64,000 bases of DNA. Source: Mycobacterium sp. GA-1841. GTDB lineage: Bacteria > Actinomycetota > Actinomycetes > Mycobacteriales > Mycobacteriaceae. This document shows positions 18,189 to 26,695 of this stretch, in pieces (the first letter of the stretch is position 1; the number at the start of each line of letters is the position of its first letter). The DNA lies in NCBI RefSeq assembly GCF_001954135.1, contig NZ_MBEQ01000110.1, positions 62,001 through 126,000 on the forward strand. The letters are read 5' to 3'. The notes under the pieces are model-generated. The model was not told the DNA's origin and searched no databases. It was given only the letters and a program-made list of their open reading frames with translations. The position numbers were made by a program, and so were the translations under genes.

Positions 18189-19333
18189 CAGTTCCTCCCC
18201 AGGATCGTGGTGGCGCTGTGGCTGAAGAAGCCACCCATCGCGTGCACGCAGGCCAGTTCAGCGTCGTCGACCTGGCGGTCACCGCATTCGCCGCGCAGTT
18301 GCCGAACCGCTTCGACCAGAAGGAACATGCCCCGCATCCCGGGGTGACAGGAGGCCAACCCGCCTCCGTCTGTGTTGGTGGGCAGCGTCCCACCGGGCCG
18401 CAACGCTCCGGATTCGATGAACTTGCCGCCATCGCCCTTGGCGCAGAACCCGAGATCCTCAACGGTTAAAAGCACTGTGGCGGTGAAGGAGTCGTAGAGT
18501 TGGCAGACGTCGATATCGGCTGGGCGCACTCCGGCCCGGGCGAAGGCTTCCGGTCCGGACACCGCGGCCGCCGACGTGGTGAAGTCACCCCATTCACTCA
18601 TGCTGACATGCGAGGCCGCGTCGGCTGATCCGAGGATCCAGACCGGGTCCTTGGCGCACGAGCGGGCGACGGCTTCACTGGCGAGCACCACAGCACCGCC
18701 GCCGTCGGTCCGCAGGCAGACGTGCTTGGTGGTGAAAGGGTCTGCCAGCATGGGCGCCGACGCGACGTCGGCCAGGGTGATGCGGTCGCGTTCGAATGCG
18801 TTGGGGTTCATGGCCGACCACTCGTGCGCCGCCACCGCCACCTCTGCGAGTTGCTCTACGGTGGTGCCGAATTCGATCATGTGCCTGCGCGCTGCCATGG
18901 CGTATTTGGCTATCAGAGAGGCGCCGTACGGGGCCTCGTACTGCATGGCGCCGCCGGTGTTCATCGCCGCAACCAATCTGCGCACCCGGCGTTTGACATC
19001 GGAGCGAGCGGTGGACCCGTAGGTCAGAAGGACGACGTCGACCTCGCCTGTCGCGATGGCCGCGACCGCATGTCGAGTCATTACCTCCCAGGAGGATCCG
19101 CCTACATTGGTGGCGTCGACCCAGCGCGGCCGCAGCCCCAGGTATTCGCTGACCTCGATCGGCGGGAGCAATGTGCCGTGGCCACCGAAGCCGTCGATAT
19201 CGTCCTTGGTCAGCCCCGCATCGCTGACGGCGCGGCGCGCGGCCTGAGCCATCAACCCCATCGCGGTCATCTGGGGAACCCTCCCGCAATCGGACAGGCC
19301 GGCTCCCACGATGGCAACACGTCTGGTTGGCAT
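18188..19333 (-). CDS. Thiolase-superfamily lipid-transfer protein, probable acyl-CoA retro-aldolase (Ltp2-like)
   Basis: This 381-residue thiolase-fold protein lacks the classical N-terminal active-site Cys context of degradative thiolases. It contains NVGGSSWEVMTRHAV near residue 80, YDSFTATVLLTVEDLGF, and GGGLASCHPGMRG near 330. This pattern is that of the SCP-x/Ltp class, some members of which (Ltp2) cleave a tertiary 3-hydroxyacyl-CoA by retro-aldol reaction with a DUF35 partner. The start is set at the ATG 19333 before PTRRVAIVGAG; a frame-open extension to 19351 is unlikely. It is divergent from the HpcH-type aldolase, with operator site 4 between them. Confidence 0.82.
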   Translation of the reverse strand: MPTRRVAIVGAGLSDCGRVPQMTAMGLMAQAARRAVSDAGLTKDDIDGFGGHGTLLPPIEVSEYLGLRPRWVDATNVGGSSWEVMTRHAVAAIATGEVDVVLLTYGSTARSDVKRRVRRLVAAMNTGGAMQYEAPYGASLIAKYAMAARRHMIEFGTTVEQLAEVAVAAHEWSAMNPNAFERDRITLADVASAPMLADPFTTKHVCLRTDGGGAVVLASEAVARSCAKDPVWILGSADAASHVSMSEWGDFTTSAAAVSGPEAFARAGVRPADIDVCQLYDSFTATVLLTVEDLGFCAKGDGGKFIESGALRPGGTLPTNTDGGGLASCHPGMRGMFLLVEAVRQLRGECGDRQVDDAELACVHAMGGFFSHSATTILGRN

Positions 19334-19375
19334 AGCCCATGTTAACCACACCGATAATGGCGTATGCGAATCGGC

Positions 19376-19391
19376 GCAAATGATCGTTCTC
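19376..19391. promoter_or_regulatory. Operator-like element GCAAATGATCGTTCTC (site 4)
   Basis: Read on the minus strand this is GAGAACGATCATTTGC, a GAGAA half and a TTTGC half at 6-nt spacing, the same variant as site 3. It lies between the thiolase-like gene (start 19333) and the HpcH/HpaI gene, ending 19 nt before the GTG at 19411 and just before the alternative TTG at 19393. Confidence 0.5.
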
Positions 19392-19410
19392 GTTGCGTAA
19401 GGTAAACCCG

Positions 19411-20193
19411 GTGCAACAGAATTTCAGGGCGAAGCTGCGCGGCGATCGGTTGGTACTGTGCCTGGCCCTGTTGAACTCCCGAACTCCAGAGGTCCCGGCC
19501 ATCGCCGCCTCCTGCGGTTACGACGCGATCTATGTGGACCTCGAGCACACGTCGGCATCGCTGGATACCGCCGCGCTGATGTGTGTTGGAGCGGCGGGGG
19601 CCGGCATCGCCGGTTTGGTTCGGGTGCCCTCGCATGATCCGAGTGTGATCGCCCGAGTGCTCGATGCGGGGGCAGTGGGAATCATTGTGCCACATGTTAA
19701 TTCCTCAGACGAGGCGTCCACGGTGGTGTGCGCGGCCCGATTTCCTCCCATCGGCCGGCGGTCGATCTCCGGTCCCAATGTGGTCAGCGGATTCGGCCCG
19801 AGAAGTCCGTCGGAGCTCGCCGCCGCACTGGAGGACCAGACTGTGGTGGCGGTGATGATCGAGACTCCCGATGCGGTTGCGGGCTGTGAGGGTATCGCCG
19901 CGGTGGCGGGAGTCGACATGATCCTGCTCGGGCCGAGTGATCTGACCGCCGAGATGGGAATCCACGGCGACTATGAGAATGAGCGTTTCCGTTATGCGGT
20001 AAGCTCTGTTGCAGCGGCCTGCCGTAGGCACGGTGTGGCGCTCGGGATAGCCGGTATCAAATCGGTTGACCTGCTGGAACGATTCGTCGGGCTCGGCCTG
20101 CGATTCATCTCGGCGGGTACCGATGTCGGGATGATGACCGAGGCGGCCACCTCCCGAGCGCTGGCGCTTCGTGCCCTACCGATTGGTCGCTGA
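19411..20193 (+). CDS. HpcH/HpaI-family class II aldolase
   Basis: This 260-residue TIM-barrel protein of the HpcH/HpaI (2-keto-3-deoxy acid aldolase / citrate lyase beta) family has YVDLEHTSAS (metal-site Glu region), VPHVNSSDEA, VVAVMIETPDA with the metal-ligand Glu, and LLGPSDLTAEMG with the metal-ligand Asp. Members cleave 4-hydroxy-2-oxo acids to pyruvate plus an aldehyde. GTG 19411 is preferred, with AAGG about 9 nt upstream; TTG at 19393 would add six residues. It is followed after 34 nt by the dioxygenase gene and probably starts a four-gene rightward operon. Confidence 0.85.
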   Translation: MQQNFRAKLRGDRLVLCLALLNSRTPEVPAIAASCGYDAIYVDLEHTSASLDTAALMCVGAAGAGIAGLVRVPSHDPSVIARVLDAGAVGIIVPHVNSSDEASTVVCAARFPPIGRRSISGPNVVSGFGPRSPSELAAALEDQTVVAVMIETPDAVAGCEGIAAVAGVDMILLGPSDLTAEMGIHGDYENERFRYAVSSVAAACRRHGVALGIAGIKSVDLLERFVGLGLRFISAGTDVGMMTEAATSRALALRALPIGR

Positions 20194-20227
20194 CAGCACA
20201 GGCCGCGTCACGACGACAGGAGCACGG

Positions 20228-21343
20228 ATGCCCACCGCGATTTACACCGAACAGGTCACCGACTCGATGGCCTGGACCGGCGCCGATTTCACCAGCAAGG
20301 AGGATTTCTGCTTCGATCTGTCGGCACGCAACGTGGCGGCGCTGGAGTCGATCCTGGTGAAGACGGCCGCCAAGGACCGGGACGACATCACCTTCGACGA
20401 CGTCCGCCACCCCGACCTCGATGACGACCTCGCGAGGTTGTACCGGGATCTGATGTTCGGCAAAGGGCTGGCATGCGTCCGCGGGTTCCCGGTCGAGCAG
20501 CATTCGGTGGAAGAGCTCGAGCGCATCTACTGGGCGTTCTGCTGGCACCTGGGTTATCCGGTGTCCAACAACTCCTTTGGGCATCGACTGGTGCGGGTGC
20601 AGGAAGAGATCCTGCCCAATGGGGTGCAGCCGGCGCGCGGTACGAAATCCAGCGCGGAGCTGGCCATGCACAACGATGCCGCCGACATTCTGTCGCTGCT
20701 GTGTGTGTACCCGGCACTCTCCGGCGGCGAAAGCCAGTTCGCCAGCGGCCCCGCCGCGCACAATCGGATTCTCGTCGAGCGGCCGGACTTGCTCGAGGTG
20801 CTGTACCAGGGGTTCCCGCACCATCGCCGCAGCGAGCAACCCGATGACCAACCCGATGTCACGCCCTATGACGTGCCGGTGTTCTCTCAGATCGACGGCC
20901 GCATCTGCATCAATTTCACCTACAGCAGCATCCTTCCCGCGATGAAGACGATCGGTCGCGAATTCACACCGATCCAGGAGGAGGCGATCGAACTCCTGCG
21001 CAACATCCTCGTGGAGCAGCAGGTGGAGTTCCGGCTCGAATCGGGTGAGGCGGCGGTAGCCAACAATTTCGCGATGTGCCACTCGCGCTCGGACTTCGTC
21101 AGCAGCAACGATCCGAAGAAGGCTCGCTGCTTTCTGCGCGCCTGGATGGAGGTCCCCCGCGAAGACCGCAGGCTGCCACTGGGCCGTGAGTACTTCCACA
21201 TGGAGAACAAGGATCTGCGGCTCGGCTACGACATCGTCGAGGGTCGCGACGGCGCGATCGCGCGCAACGACTACAAGAACGTCGACAGCGCGCTGGCCGA
21301 CATGTTCAAGGCCGCGCAGGCCAAGCCCAAGCTGAACAGGTGA
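20228..21343 (+). CDS. TauD/TfdA-family Fe(II)/2-oxoglutarate dioxygenase
   Basis: This 371-residue protein starts at an ATG preceded by CAGGAG. It has the jelly-roll TauD/clavaminate-synthase landmarks: LACVRGFPVEQ near 80, AMHNDAADI with the His-x-Asp iron ligands (about 148/150), and MCHSRSDF with the distal His near 285. Such enzymes hydroxylate or oxidatively cleave small acids using 2-oxoglutarate and oxygen. Its stop overlaps the 2-hydroxyacid dehydrogenase start by GTGA. Hydroxylation could feed the adjacent aldolase or dehydrogenase; the substrate is unknown. Confidence 0.82.
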   Translation: MPTAIYTEQVTDSMAWTGADFTSKEDFCFDLSARNVAALESILVKTAAKDRDDITFDDVRHPDLDDDLARLYRDLMFGKGLACVRGFPVEQHSVEELERIYWAFCWHLGYPVSNNSFGHRLVRVQEEILPNGVQPARGTKSSAELAMHNDAADILSLLCVYPALSGGESQFASGPAAHNRILVERPDLLEVLYQGFPHHRRSEQPDDQPDVTPYDVPVFSQIDGRICINFTYSSILPAMKTIGREFTPIQEEAIELLRNILVEQQVEFRLESGEAAVANNFAMCHSRSDFVSSNDPKKARCFLRAWMEVPREDRRLPLGREYFHMENKDLRLGYDIVEGRDGAIARNDYKNVDSALADMFKAAQAKPKLNR

Positions 21344-22437
21344 CCGGAGTTGGGCCGCATCCGCGGCTGGTCTATGAGCGGTGGACCGATCCGATCGCCG
21401 GCGACGTGCTCGGGCTCGCCGATATCGATGTCGTCAAGCTGGAACTCTCGGCATCCGACGAACAGAATTGGGCGGCGCTCGAGTCGGCGCACGGCTACCA
21501 GGTGGCCACCCGCACCGACACGGCATCGGTACCCGGCGGAGCGAAGTGGCTTGCCGGACCCGATCTGATCTCGCGCTGCGACAACCTGTTGGCTGTCTGT
21601 TCGGCCGGTGCCGGTTACGACGTGATCGACGTCGAGGCCTGTACCCGTGCCGGGGTGGCGGTATGCAACAACTCGGGTCCGGGTGCGGAGGCCGTTGCCG
21701 AACACGCACTCGGATTCATGCTCGATCTGGCGAAGAAGATCACGGTCTCGGACCGGACTCTGCGCGCGGGCCCGCTGCAGAACCGGCTGGCGTTGCGGGG
21801 CACCCAATTGCTGGGCAAGACCCTCGGTGTGATCGGACTGGGGGCCATCGGAAGTCGGTTGGTGGAACTGTGCGCACCGTTCGGGATGGAAGTCCTGGTC
21901 TTCGACCCATACCTGGACGAGGTGGCGGCCGTGGGCCGCAGAGTGACCAGGGTGGCGCTGGCGGAACTGGTGCGGCGGTCCGACTTCGTGCAGGTAACTT
22001 GCCCGCTCACGACGGAGACCGCAGGTCTGATCGGACGGGCCGAGTTCGCCGCCATGAAGCCCACCGCGTACTTCATCACGACCGCGCGCGGACCGGTACA
22101 CGATGAGACCGCTCTGTTGGACGCCCTGCGCAGTGGTGATATCGCCGGGGCGGGCCTTGATGTCTTTCACACCGAGCCGCCACGTGCCGACGATCCGCTG
22201 CTACAGATGGCCAATGTGGTCGCCAGCCCGCACACGGCGGGAATCACCGTCGAAGCCGCCCGAGATATCGCGGTGGCCACCGCCACCCAATGGACGACCA
22301 TCTTCGGGGGTCAGTTGCCGCCGCGATTGCTCAATCCGGATGTGTGGCCGCGTTATTGCGAGCGTTTCCATGACATGTTCGGGTTCCGGCCGAATGCCCA
22401 ACCGGACCCGGCAGATCTCGATCCGAACCGAAGGTGA
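21340..22437 (+). CDS. D-isomer-specific 2-hydroxyacid dehydrogenase
   Basis: This 365-residue NAD-dependent dehydrogenase has the Rossmann dinucleotide motif GVIGLGAIGS near residue 165, FDPYLDE at the end of beta-2 (Asp suggests NAD preference), TTARGPVHDE with the catalytic Arg, and SPHTAGIT with the catalytic His-Glu region. It interconverts a 2-oxo acid and its D-2-hydroxy acid. The GTG start is within a GTGA overlap with the dioxygenase, and the stop overlaps the following crotonase the same way, so all three are translationally coupled. Confidence 0.88.
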   Translation: MTGVGPHPRLVYERWTDPIAGDVLGLADIDVVKLELSASDEQNWAALESAHGYQVATRTDTASVPGGAKWLAGPDLISRCDNLLAVCSAGAGYDVIDVEACTRAGVAVCNNSGPGAEAVAEHALGFMLDLAKKITVSDRTLRAGPLQNRLALRGTQLLGKTLGVIGLGAIGSRLVELCAPFGMEVLVFDPYLDEVAAVGRRVTRVALAELVRRSDFVQVTCPLTTETAGLIGRAEFAAMKPTAYFITTARGPVHDETALLDALRSGDIAGAGLDVFHTEPPRADDPLLQMANVVASPHTAGITVEAARDIAVATATQWTTIFGGQLPPRLLNPDVWPRYCERFHDMFGFRPNAQPDPADLDPNRR

Positions 22438-23264
22438 CCAGCGTGGGATATCAGACAATCGAGTTCGAGGTGCGCGGGCACACGGCCTGCGTGACCCTGA
22501 ACCGCCCCGAAGTGCTCAACGCCATCAACGACGAGATGATCGCCGAACTGGCCGAGGTCTATACCGAGATCGAACTCTCGCAGGACATCTGGACCGTGAT
22601 CATCACGGGAGCGGGGCGGGCTTTGTGTGTCGGGGCCGATGTCAACAAGGCTGCCGACCACGACATGGAGAACGCGGCGGGCATCGACAATCAGGGTGAG
22701 CCCATCCTGAGCTCGCTACGGCAGTGGGATGCTCCCCAGGAGGCCACGCCGCCCTGGCTTCAGATGACGAAACCGATCATCTGCGCGGTCAACGGAATCG
22801 CCTGTGGAGCTGGGATGGATCTTGTCACCACGGCCGATATCACCATCGCTTCGAAGACAGCGACGTTGATGGATCCACATGTGAGCATCGGGGTGACCTC
22901 CGGCAGGGAAGCTGTGCGGCTGGCGCGGATCCTGCCGCTGCCAGTCGCCATGCGGCTGGTGCTTATGGGCCGGCACGAGCGTCTGGACGCCCGGCGAGGC
23001 TATGAGCTGGGCATCTTCACCGAGGTGGTGCCCGCCGATGCACTCATGGAGCGGGCGTGGGAAATCGCCAACACCGTGAATGCGAATGCACCATTGGCGG
23101 TGCGTGGCTCGCGGATGGCGGTCCGAAAAGGGCTGACCCTGCCGATCTATGAGGCCGAACTGCTGGCCGAGAACTACCGCATGAAGGTGGCACTCACGAA
23201 GGACGCGATCGAGGGTCCGCGCGCATTCCTGGAGAAGCGCGCGCCGCAGTGGCGGGCTCGCTAG
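22434..23264 (+). CDS. Crotonase-fold protein with altered active site
   Basis: This 276-residue crotonase-fold protein begins at the GTG of a GTGA overlap. Landmarks are NRPEVLNAINDEM, GADVNKAADHDME, VNGIACGAGMDLVTTADI and MDPHVSIGVTSGREAV. The first Glu position of classical hydratases is Asp (GAGMD) and the second is His (DPH), similar to the 8214 and 9011 proteins. Ordinary hydratase activity is therefore doubtful. It is the last gene of the aldolase/dioxygenase/dehydrogenase operon, and its stop codon lies inside the loop and stem of the terminator at 23250-23271. Confidence 0.85.
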   Translation: MTSVGYQTIEFEVRGHTACVTLNRPEVLNAINDEMIAELAEVYTEIELSQDIWTVIITGAGRALCVGADVNKAADHDMENAAGIDNQGEPILSSLRQWDAPQEATPPWLQMTKPIICAVNGIACGAGMDLVTTADITIASKTATLMDPHVSIGVTSGREAVRLARILPLPVAMRLVLMGRHERLDARRGYELGIFTEVVPADALMERAWEIANTVNANAPLAVRGSRMAVRKGLTLPIYEAELLAENYRMKVALTKDAIEGPRAFLEKRAPQWRAR

Positions 23265-23271
23265 CCCGCCA
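23250..23271. terminator. Bidirectional intrinsic-type hairpin
   Basis: TGGCGGGCT and AGCCCGCCA form a perfect 9-bp GC-rich stem with the 4-nt loop CGCT between two convergent genes (stops at 23264 and 23283). There is no T tract, as is common for mycobacterial hairpin terminators. Confidence 0.6.
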
Positions 23272-23282
23272 CGCGACGCGAG

Positions 23283-24482
23283 CTACGTCAAGCCGAAGAA
23301 GTTCTTTGCGTTGGTGGACAGCACTTTTCGCTTGGTCTCCTCGTCCAGTCCGGCGGTGGCCCTGTTGGCGACGTCGGTGCTGTGCGGCCAGTTGGTGTCG
23401 TTGTGCGGGTAATCGGTCTCGAACATCAGCTGGTCGGGTCCGACCAGATCGAGGATCCGGAACGCCACCGGGTCGCCGAAGGTCGAGAACCATACCCGGC
23501 CCGGAACCTGAGTGCTCGGCGGCTCGGTGAGCAAGGGATGGATGCCACCCCAGGCCCGGCGATCTTCCCAGACCTCGTCGACCCGCTGTAGGTAATAGGG
23601 AATCCAGCCGGCCTGCGCCTCGGCGAAGGCGAGTTTGAGCTTCGGGAATTGCCTGAGCTTGGCGGAGAACAGCCAGTCCACCAGTGCGATAGTGCAGTTG
23701 ACCGCCATGAGTGCGCTGGTGACGACATGCGGGGAATCGGGAGAGGATTTCGTCAGTGACGAGCTCGACCCGATGTGCAGCATGATGCCGACATTGTTGC
23801 GCTCGCACGCTGCGAAGAAAGGGTCCCAATAACCGCTGTGGATGGACGGCAGGTCCAAGCGCGCCGGCAGTTCTGAGAAGCAGACGGCCGGCATCCCCTT
23901 GGCGGCGACGCGGTCCACTTCCTGGGCGGCCAGGTCGACGTCCCAGAGCGGGATGATGCCGAGCGGGATCAGTCGCCCGTTCGAGCCCGCGCCCCACTCC
24001 TCGATCTGGAAGTCGTTATAGGCCTGTACGCACAGCAGTGCGAGGTCTTTGTCCTTGCCGTGCAGGAACCGCTGCCCACAGAAGCGCACGAGGGTGTTGG
24101 GGAAACAGGCCGAGGCCTCGATCCCCGCGATGTCCATGTCGGCGAGGCGATCGGCCGGACGGTAGCAACCGGGCCGCATCTCGTCGTAGGTGATCGGGTC
24201 CGTTGTCAGCTCGTCGATTTCATAGCCGACGGCGGCGCTGATCAGTGGGATCGGGATGATCGCGTCTTCGTAGTGCCAGATGTCGGCATCGCGGCCGTCC
24301 GCATCGTCGATGAACGCGACATCCGAGGTGACGGTCGGGTCCATGCGCCCACGGTGCCGGATGATGCGCGGGCCGACGTCGCGATAGCGTGCCGGCAGCC
24401 TGCTCGTCCACAGATCCGCTGGCTCCACCAGGTGGTCGTCGGGCGAGACGATGGGGATATCGGTTGAGATGGCTGAGCTCAA
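23283..24482 (-). CDS. Amidohydrolase-2 family metal-dependent hydrolase
   Basis: This 399-residue TIM-barrel amidohydrolase has VSPDDHLVEPADLW near residue 12, MLHIGSSSSL for the mid-barrel His, and FETDYPHNDTNWP with the conserved last-strand Asp. It is of the same subtype as the 16475 protein. The start is a TTG at 24482 with AAGGAG 7 nt upstream. It is divergent from the TetR gene, with operator site 5 47 nt upstream of its start. The position next to the regulator suggests a key step of the pathway, but the reaction is unidentified. Confidence 0.85.
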   Translation of the reverse strand: MSSAISTDIPIVSPDDHLVEPADLWTSRLPARYRDVGPRIIRHRGRMDPTVTSDVAFIDDADGRDADIWHYEDAIIPIPLISAAVGYEIDELTTDPITYDEMRPGCYRPADRLADMDIAGIEASACFPNTLVRFCGQRFLHGKDKDLALLCVQAYNDFQIEEWGAGSNGRLIPLGIIPLWDVDLAAQEVDRVAAKGMPAVCFSELPARLDLPSIHSGYWDPFFAACERNNVGIMLHIGSSSSLTKSSPDSPHVVTSALMAVNCTIALVDWLFSAKLRQFPKLKLAFAEAQAGWIPYYLQRVDEVWEDRRAWGGIHPLLTEPPSTQVPGRVWFSTFGDPVAFRILDLVGPDQLMFETDYPHNDTNWPHSTDVANRATAGLDEETKRKVLSTNAKNFFGLT

Positions 24483-24529
24483 AGCTGCACTCCTTCACAG
24501 GCGCCCTGATACAAAGAATTCCCGATTGC

Positions 24530-24545
24530 GAGAATGACCGTTCTC
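24530..24545. promoter_or_regulatory. Palindromic operator GAGAATGACCGTTCTC (site 5)
   Basis: The inverted repeat GAGAA-N6-TTCTC extends outward to CGAGAA...TTCTCACG. It lies between the amidohydrolase (start 24482) and the TetR gene (start 24664), the normal location for an autoregulatory TetR operator. Confidence 0.65.
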
Positions 24546-24618
24546 ACGATAGCGCATGCTGTCTGGCTGCGTATCCGGCAGTGGGATGTGGGCGTGAAAA
24601 TCAACATACCCGTGAATG

Positions 24619-24634
24619 TAGATCGCAAATTCTC
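24619..24634. promoter_or_regulatory. Second, weaker operator-like element before tetR (site 6)
   Basis: On the minus strand the element reads GTGAGAA followed after 6 nt by the degenerate half ATCTA. It ends 29 nt before the TetR start codon. With site 5 it would give the divergent region one strong and one weak site. Confidence 0.35.
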
Positions 24635-24663
24635 ACCGGCGATCCCGTATCCTGCTAGGCATC

Positions 24664-25458
24664 ATGAACGCGAAAAAGGGCACGAATCCCAGCAGTGCGG
24701 GAGCCGAGTTGGAGATCGTTGATGCCGAGTTGGACATCCCCGCGGCGAGTTGGCAGCAGCGGACCATCGAACGACGGCTCAGCACCGCGCGTGCGCGAGC
24801 ACTGGCGCGCAGCTCACGGTTTCTGGCCACCGCGCTGGAACTCGTCGAGGAGTCCGGTCGAGCCGATTTCACCATCCAGGCCCTCATCGACCGCTCGAAC
24901 TTGAGCCTGCGGGCCTTCTACCAGCACTTTGCCGGTAAAGAAGAACTGCTCCTCGCGTTATATGAGAACGTCACCAGCCAGTTCACCGAGAGCATCCGCC
25001 AAGAGGTCGCGGCAGCCGATGGTCCGATGGACCAACTTGAAGCCTTCTGCCGCGGGTTCCTTTCGCGGGCGGAATCCTCGGAGAAGGTCGGCGGTCGGGT
25101 CATGACCATCTACAACCTGAGCCTGGAGATCGAGCGACCCGCCGACTTCGCGAAGATCTGGGAGCCGCATCACAAGCTGCTCACCAAGATCGTCACGTCC
25201 TGCTCACGGGCCGGCCTGGTGCGGAAGGACCTGACCCCCGCCCAGTTGACCACGCTGCTGAACTCCACGCTGACCGCACTCGCGCAGATCGGGGTCTTCC
25301 AGGTCGGGGCCAAAGCAGTCGCGCTCAGCGAGGATCAACTGTGGGCCTGGTGCAAGCAGGCGGTCTCGCCGCCGGCCGACGAGAAGCCGAAACCGGCGCG
25401 GGCCAAGTCTGCGCCACGCGCCGGCACGGCTCGCCGGTCCGGCAAGCTAACGGGGTAG
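24664..25458 (+). CDS. TetR-family regulator, proposed regulator of the catabolic island
   Basis: This 264-residue protein has a long N-terminal extension of about 45 residues, then a TetR helix-turn-helix: FTIQALIDRSNLSLRAFYQH at about residues 69-88, followed by FAGKEELLLALYE. The C-terminal half is a helical ligand domain, and the tail is rich in Lys, Ala and Pro (about residues 237-264). It is the only transcription regulator I see in 1-31.7 kb, and it is flanked upstream by sites 5 and 6 of the recurring inverted repeat. I infer it represses the island and is released by a CoA-thioester or substrate ligand. Its last 12 nt overlap the convergent dehydrogenase gene. Confidence 0.88.
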   Translation: MNAKKGTNPSSAGAELEIVDAELDIPAASWQQRTIERRLSTARARALARSSRFLATALELVEESGRADFTIQALIDRSNLSLRAFYQHFAGKEELLLALYENVTSQFTESIRQEVAAADGPMDQLEAFCRGFLSRAESSEKVGGRVMTIYNLSLEIERPADFAKIWEPHHKLLTKIVTSCSRAGLVRKDLTPAQLTTLLNSTLTALAQIGVFQVGAKAVALSEDQLWAWCKQAVSPPADEKPKPARAKSAPRAGTARRSGKLTG

Positions 25459-26613
25459 GCCGAGCCCGCGCTGGGCAATTATCGATCGCTGTACCTCGCT
25501 GGTGCCCGCATATATCGTCGTGCCCAGGGAGAACCTCATCAATTGCTCGAATCTTCCGTGTTCGGGTGCGGTCGGGTCGAGGTAGCTGCGCACCCCGTCC
25601 GGTCCGAGCAGTTCGACGATGTCCTGGCTGGCGCGCTCCAGCGCCTCGGTGCTGAAGAGCTTGGACATCGGGCCCTCCGCGACCGGATGCCTGCCCTGCT
25701 CACTCATCCATACGCAGCGTCGCAGCAGCAACTCTGAGACCTCTGTTTCCATTGCGACCCTGGCGATTCGGCGTCGCACATCGGAGTCGACGATGGGTGG
25801 CTGACAACCCTCGGCCGGGGTTGCCCGCGCCCACCGCTCAGCGTGGTGGAGCAACCTGGCAATGTGGGGCCCCCAGCCCGAGGCGTGTTCATCCCGCAGG
25901 GACAGCCCGAGAACCTGCCAGCCGCCGTCGATCTCGCCGACGCGCCACTGGTCGCCGATACGGACGTCGCTGTAGAAGGTGATGTTGGTGCGCTCTCCGG
26001 ATAGTGTCCAGACAGCCTGTGCCTCGAATCCTGTGCTGTCCAGCGGCACCAGGAACATGGTGAGCCCCTTGTGCTTGGGCTTCTCTGGGCTGGTACGGGC
26101 AAGCAGGAAGACGAAATCGGCGATGTGGCCGTTCGTGGTGAACATCTTGGAGCCGTTGATCACCCAATCCTCGCCATCACGTACGGCGCGAGTGGCCGCC
26201 GCGGCGACATCTGAGCCGCATTCGGGTTCGGTGAAACCCAGCGCGATCGTGAGGTCCCCGCTCATCGCGGACGGAACGATCCTCTCCTGCAGCTCCGGGG
26301 AGCCGATAGCGCGAATGATGGATGCCACCATCCTGGTGGTCTCCGACAGGTAGACCGGTGCGTCGAATCGCATCATGAGTTCCTTGACCACCTGCTCGGC
26401 CCATGGACCGCGGTCCTGGCCGCCGAATTCCACCGGCCAGCCCGGGGCGAAGTAGCCTTCTTCGACCAAGCCCTTGGCGAAGCCGTCGTCGTGGGCGACC
26501 CCGCTGCGATAGATCTGCTCCTCGAATTCCGGCGTAAGGACTTCCTGTAGGTGTGCGCGCACCTCGTCGCGGAATGCTGTGGTCTCCGAATCAAGCCGAA
26601 AGTGCATGCCCAC
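25447..26613 (-). CDS. Acyl-CoA dehydrogenase
   Basis: This 388-residue acyl-CoA dehydrogenase has GWPVEFGGQD near residue 60, FTEPECGSDVAAAATRAV in the beta domain, GSKMFTTNGHIADF, and the C-terminal YAGTSEVQRSIIAQRGLGLPR class motif, with Ala in place of the MCAD catalytic Glu of YEGT; the base may lie elsewhere, as in other family branches. The ATG is at 26613. It is divergent from the short dehydrogenase at 26696 with site 7 between them, and the two could form a heteromeric enzyme. Its 3' end overlaps tetR by 12 nt. Confidence 0.88.
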   Translation of the reverse strand: MGMHFRLDSETTAFRDEVRAHLQEVLTPEFEEQIYRSGVAHDDGFAKGLVEEGYFAPGWPVEFGGQDRGPWAEQVVKELMMRFDAPVYLSETTRMVASIIRAIGSPELQERIVPSAMSGDLTIALGFTEPECGSDVAAAATRAVRDGEDWVINGSKMFTTNGHIADFVFLLARTSPEKPKHKGLTMFLVPLDSTGFEAQAVWTLSGERTNITFYSDVRIGDQWRVGEIDGGWQVLGLSLRDEHASGWGPHIARLLHHAERWARATPAEGCQPPIVDSDVRRRIARVAMETEVSELLLRRCVWMSEQGRHPVAEGPMSKLFSTEALERASQDIVELLGPDGVRSYLDPTAPEHGRFEQLMRFSLGTTIYAGTSEVQRSIIAQRGLGLPR

Positions 26614-26663
26614 ATACCCTCTGTCGTCGAACTGTCCGTGTAGATACTGATACTCTCAAAAGT

Positions 26664-26679
26664 GAGAACTATCATATCC
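26664..26679. promoter_or_regulatory. Operator-like element GAGAACTATCATATCC (site 7)
   Basis: The extended half GTGAGAA starts at 26662; the other half is the degenerate TATCC. It is in the 82-bp divergent region between the two dehydrogenase genes and ends 16 nt before the GTG at 26696. An additional TCTCA-N4-TGAGA pair overlaps it on the left. Confidence 0.45.
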
Positions 26680-26695
26680 GCAGGAGTGGAGCGAC

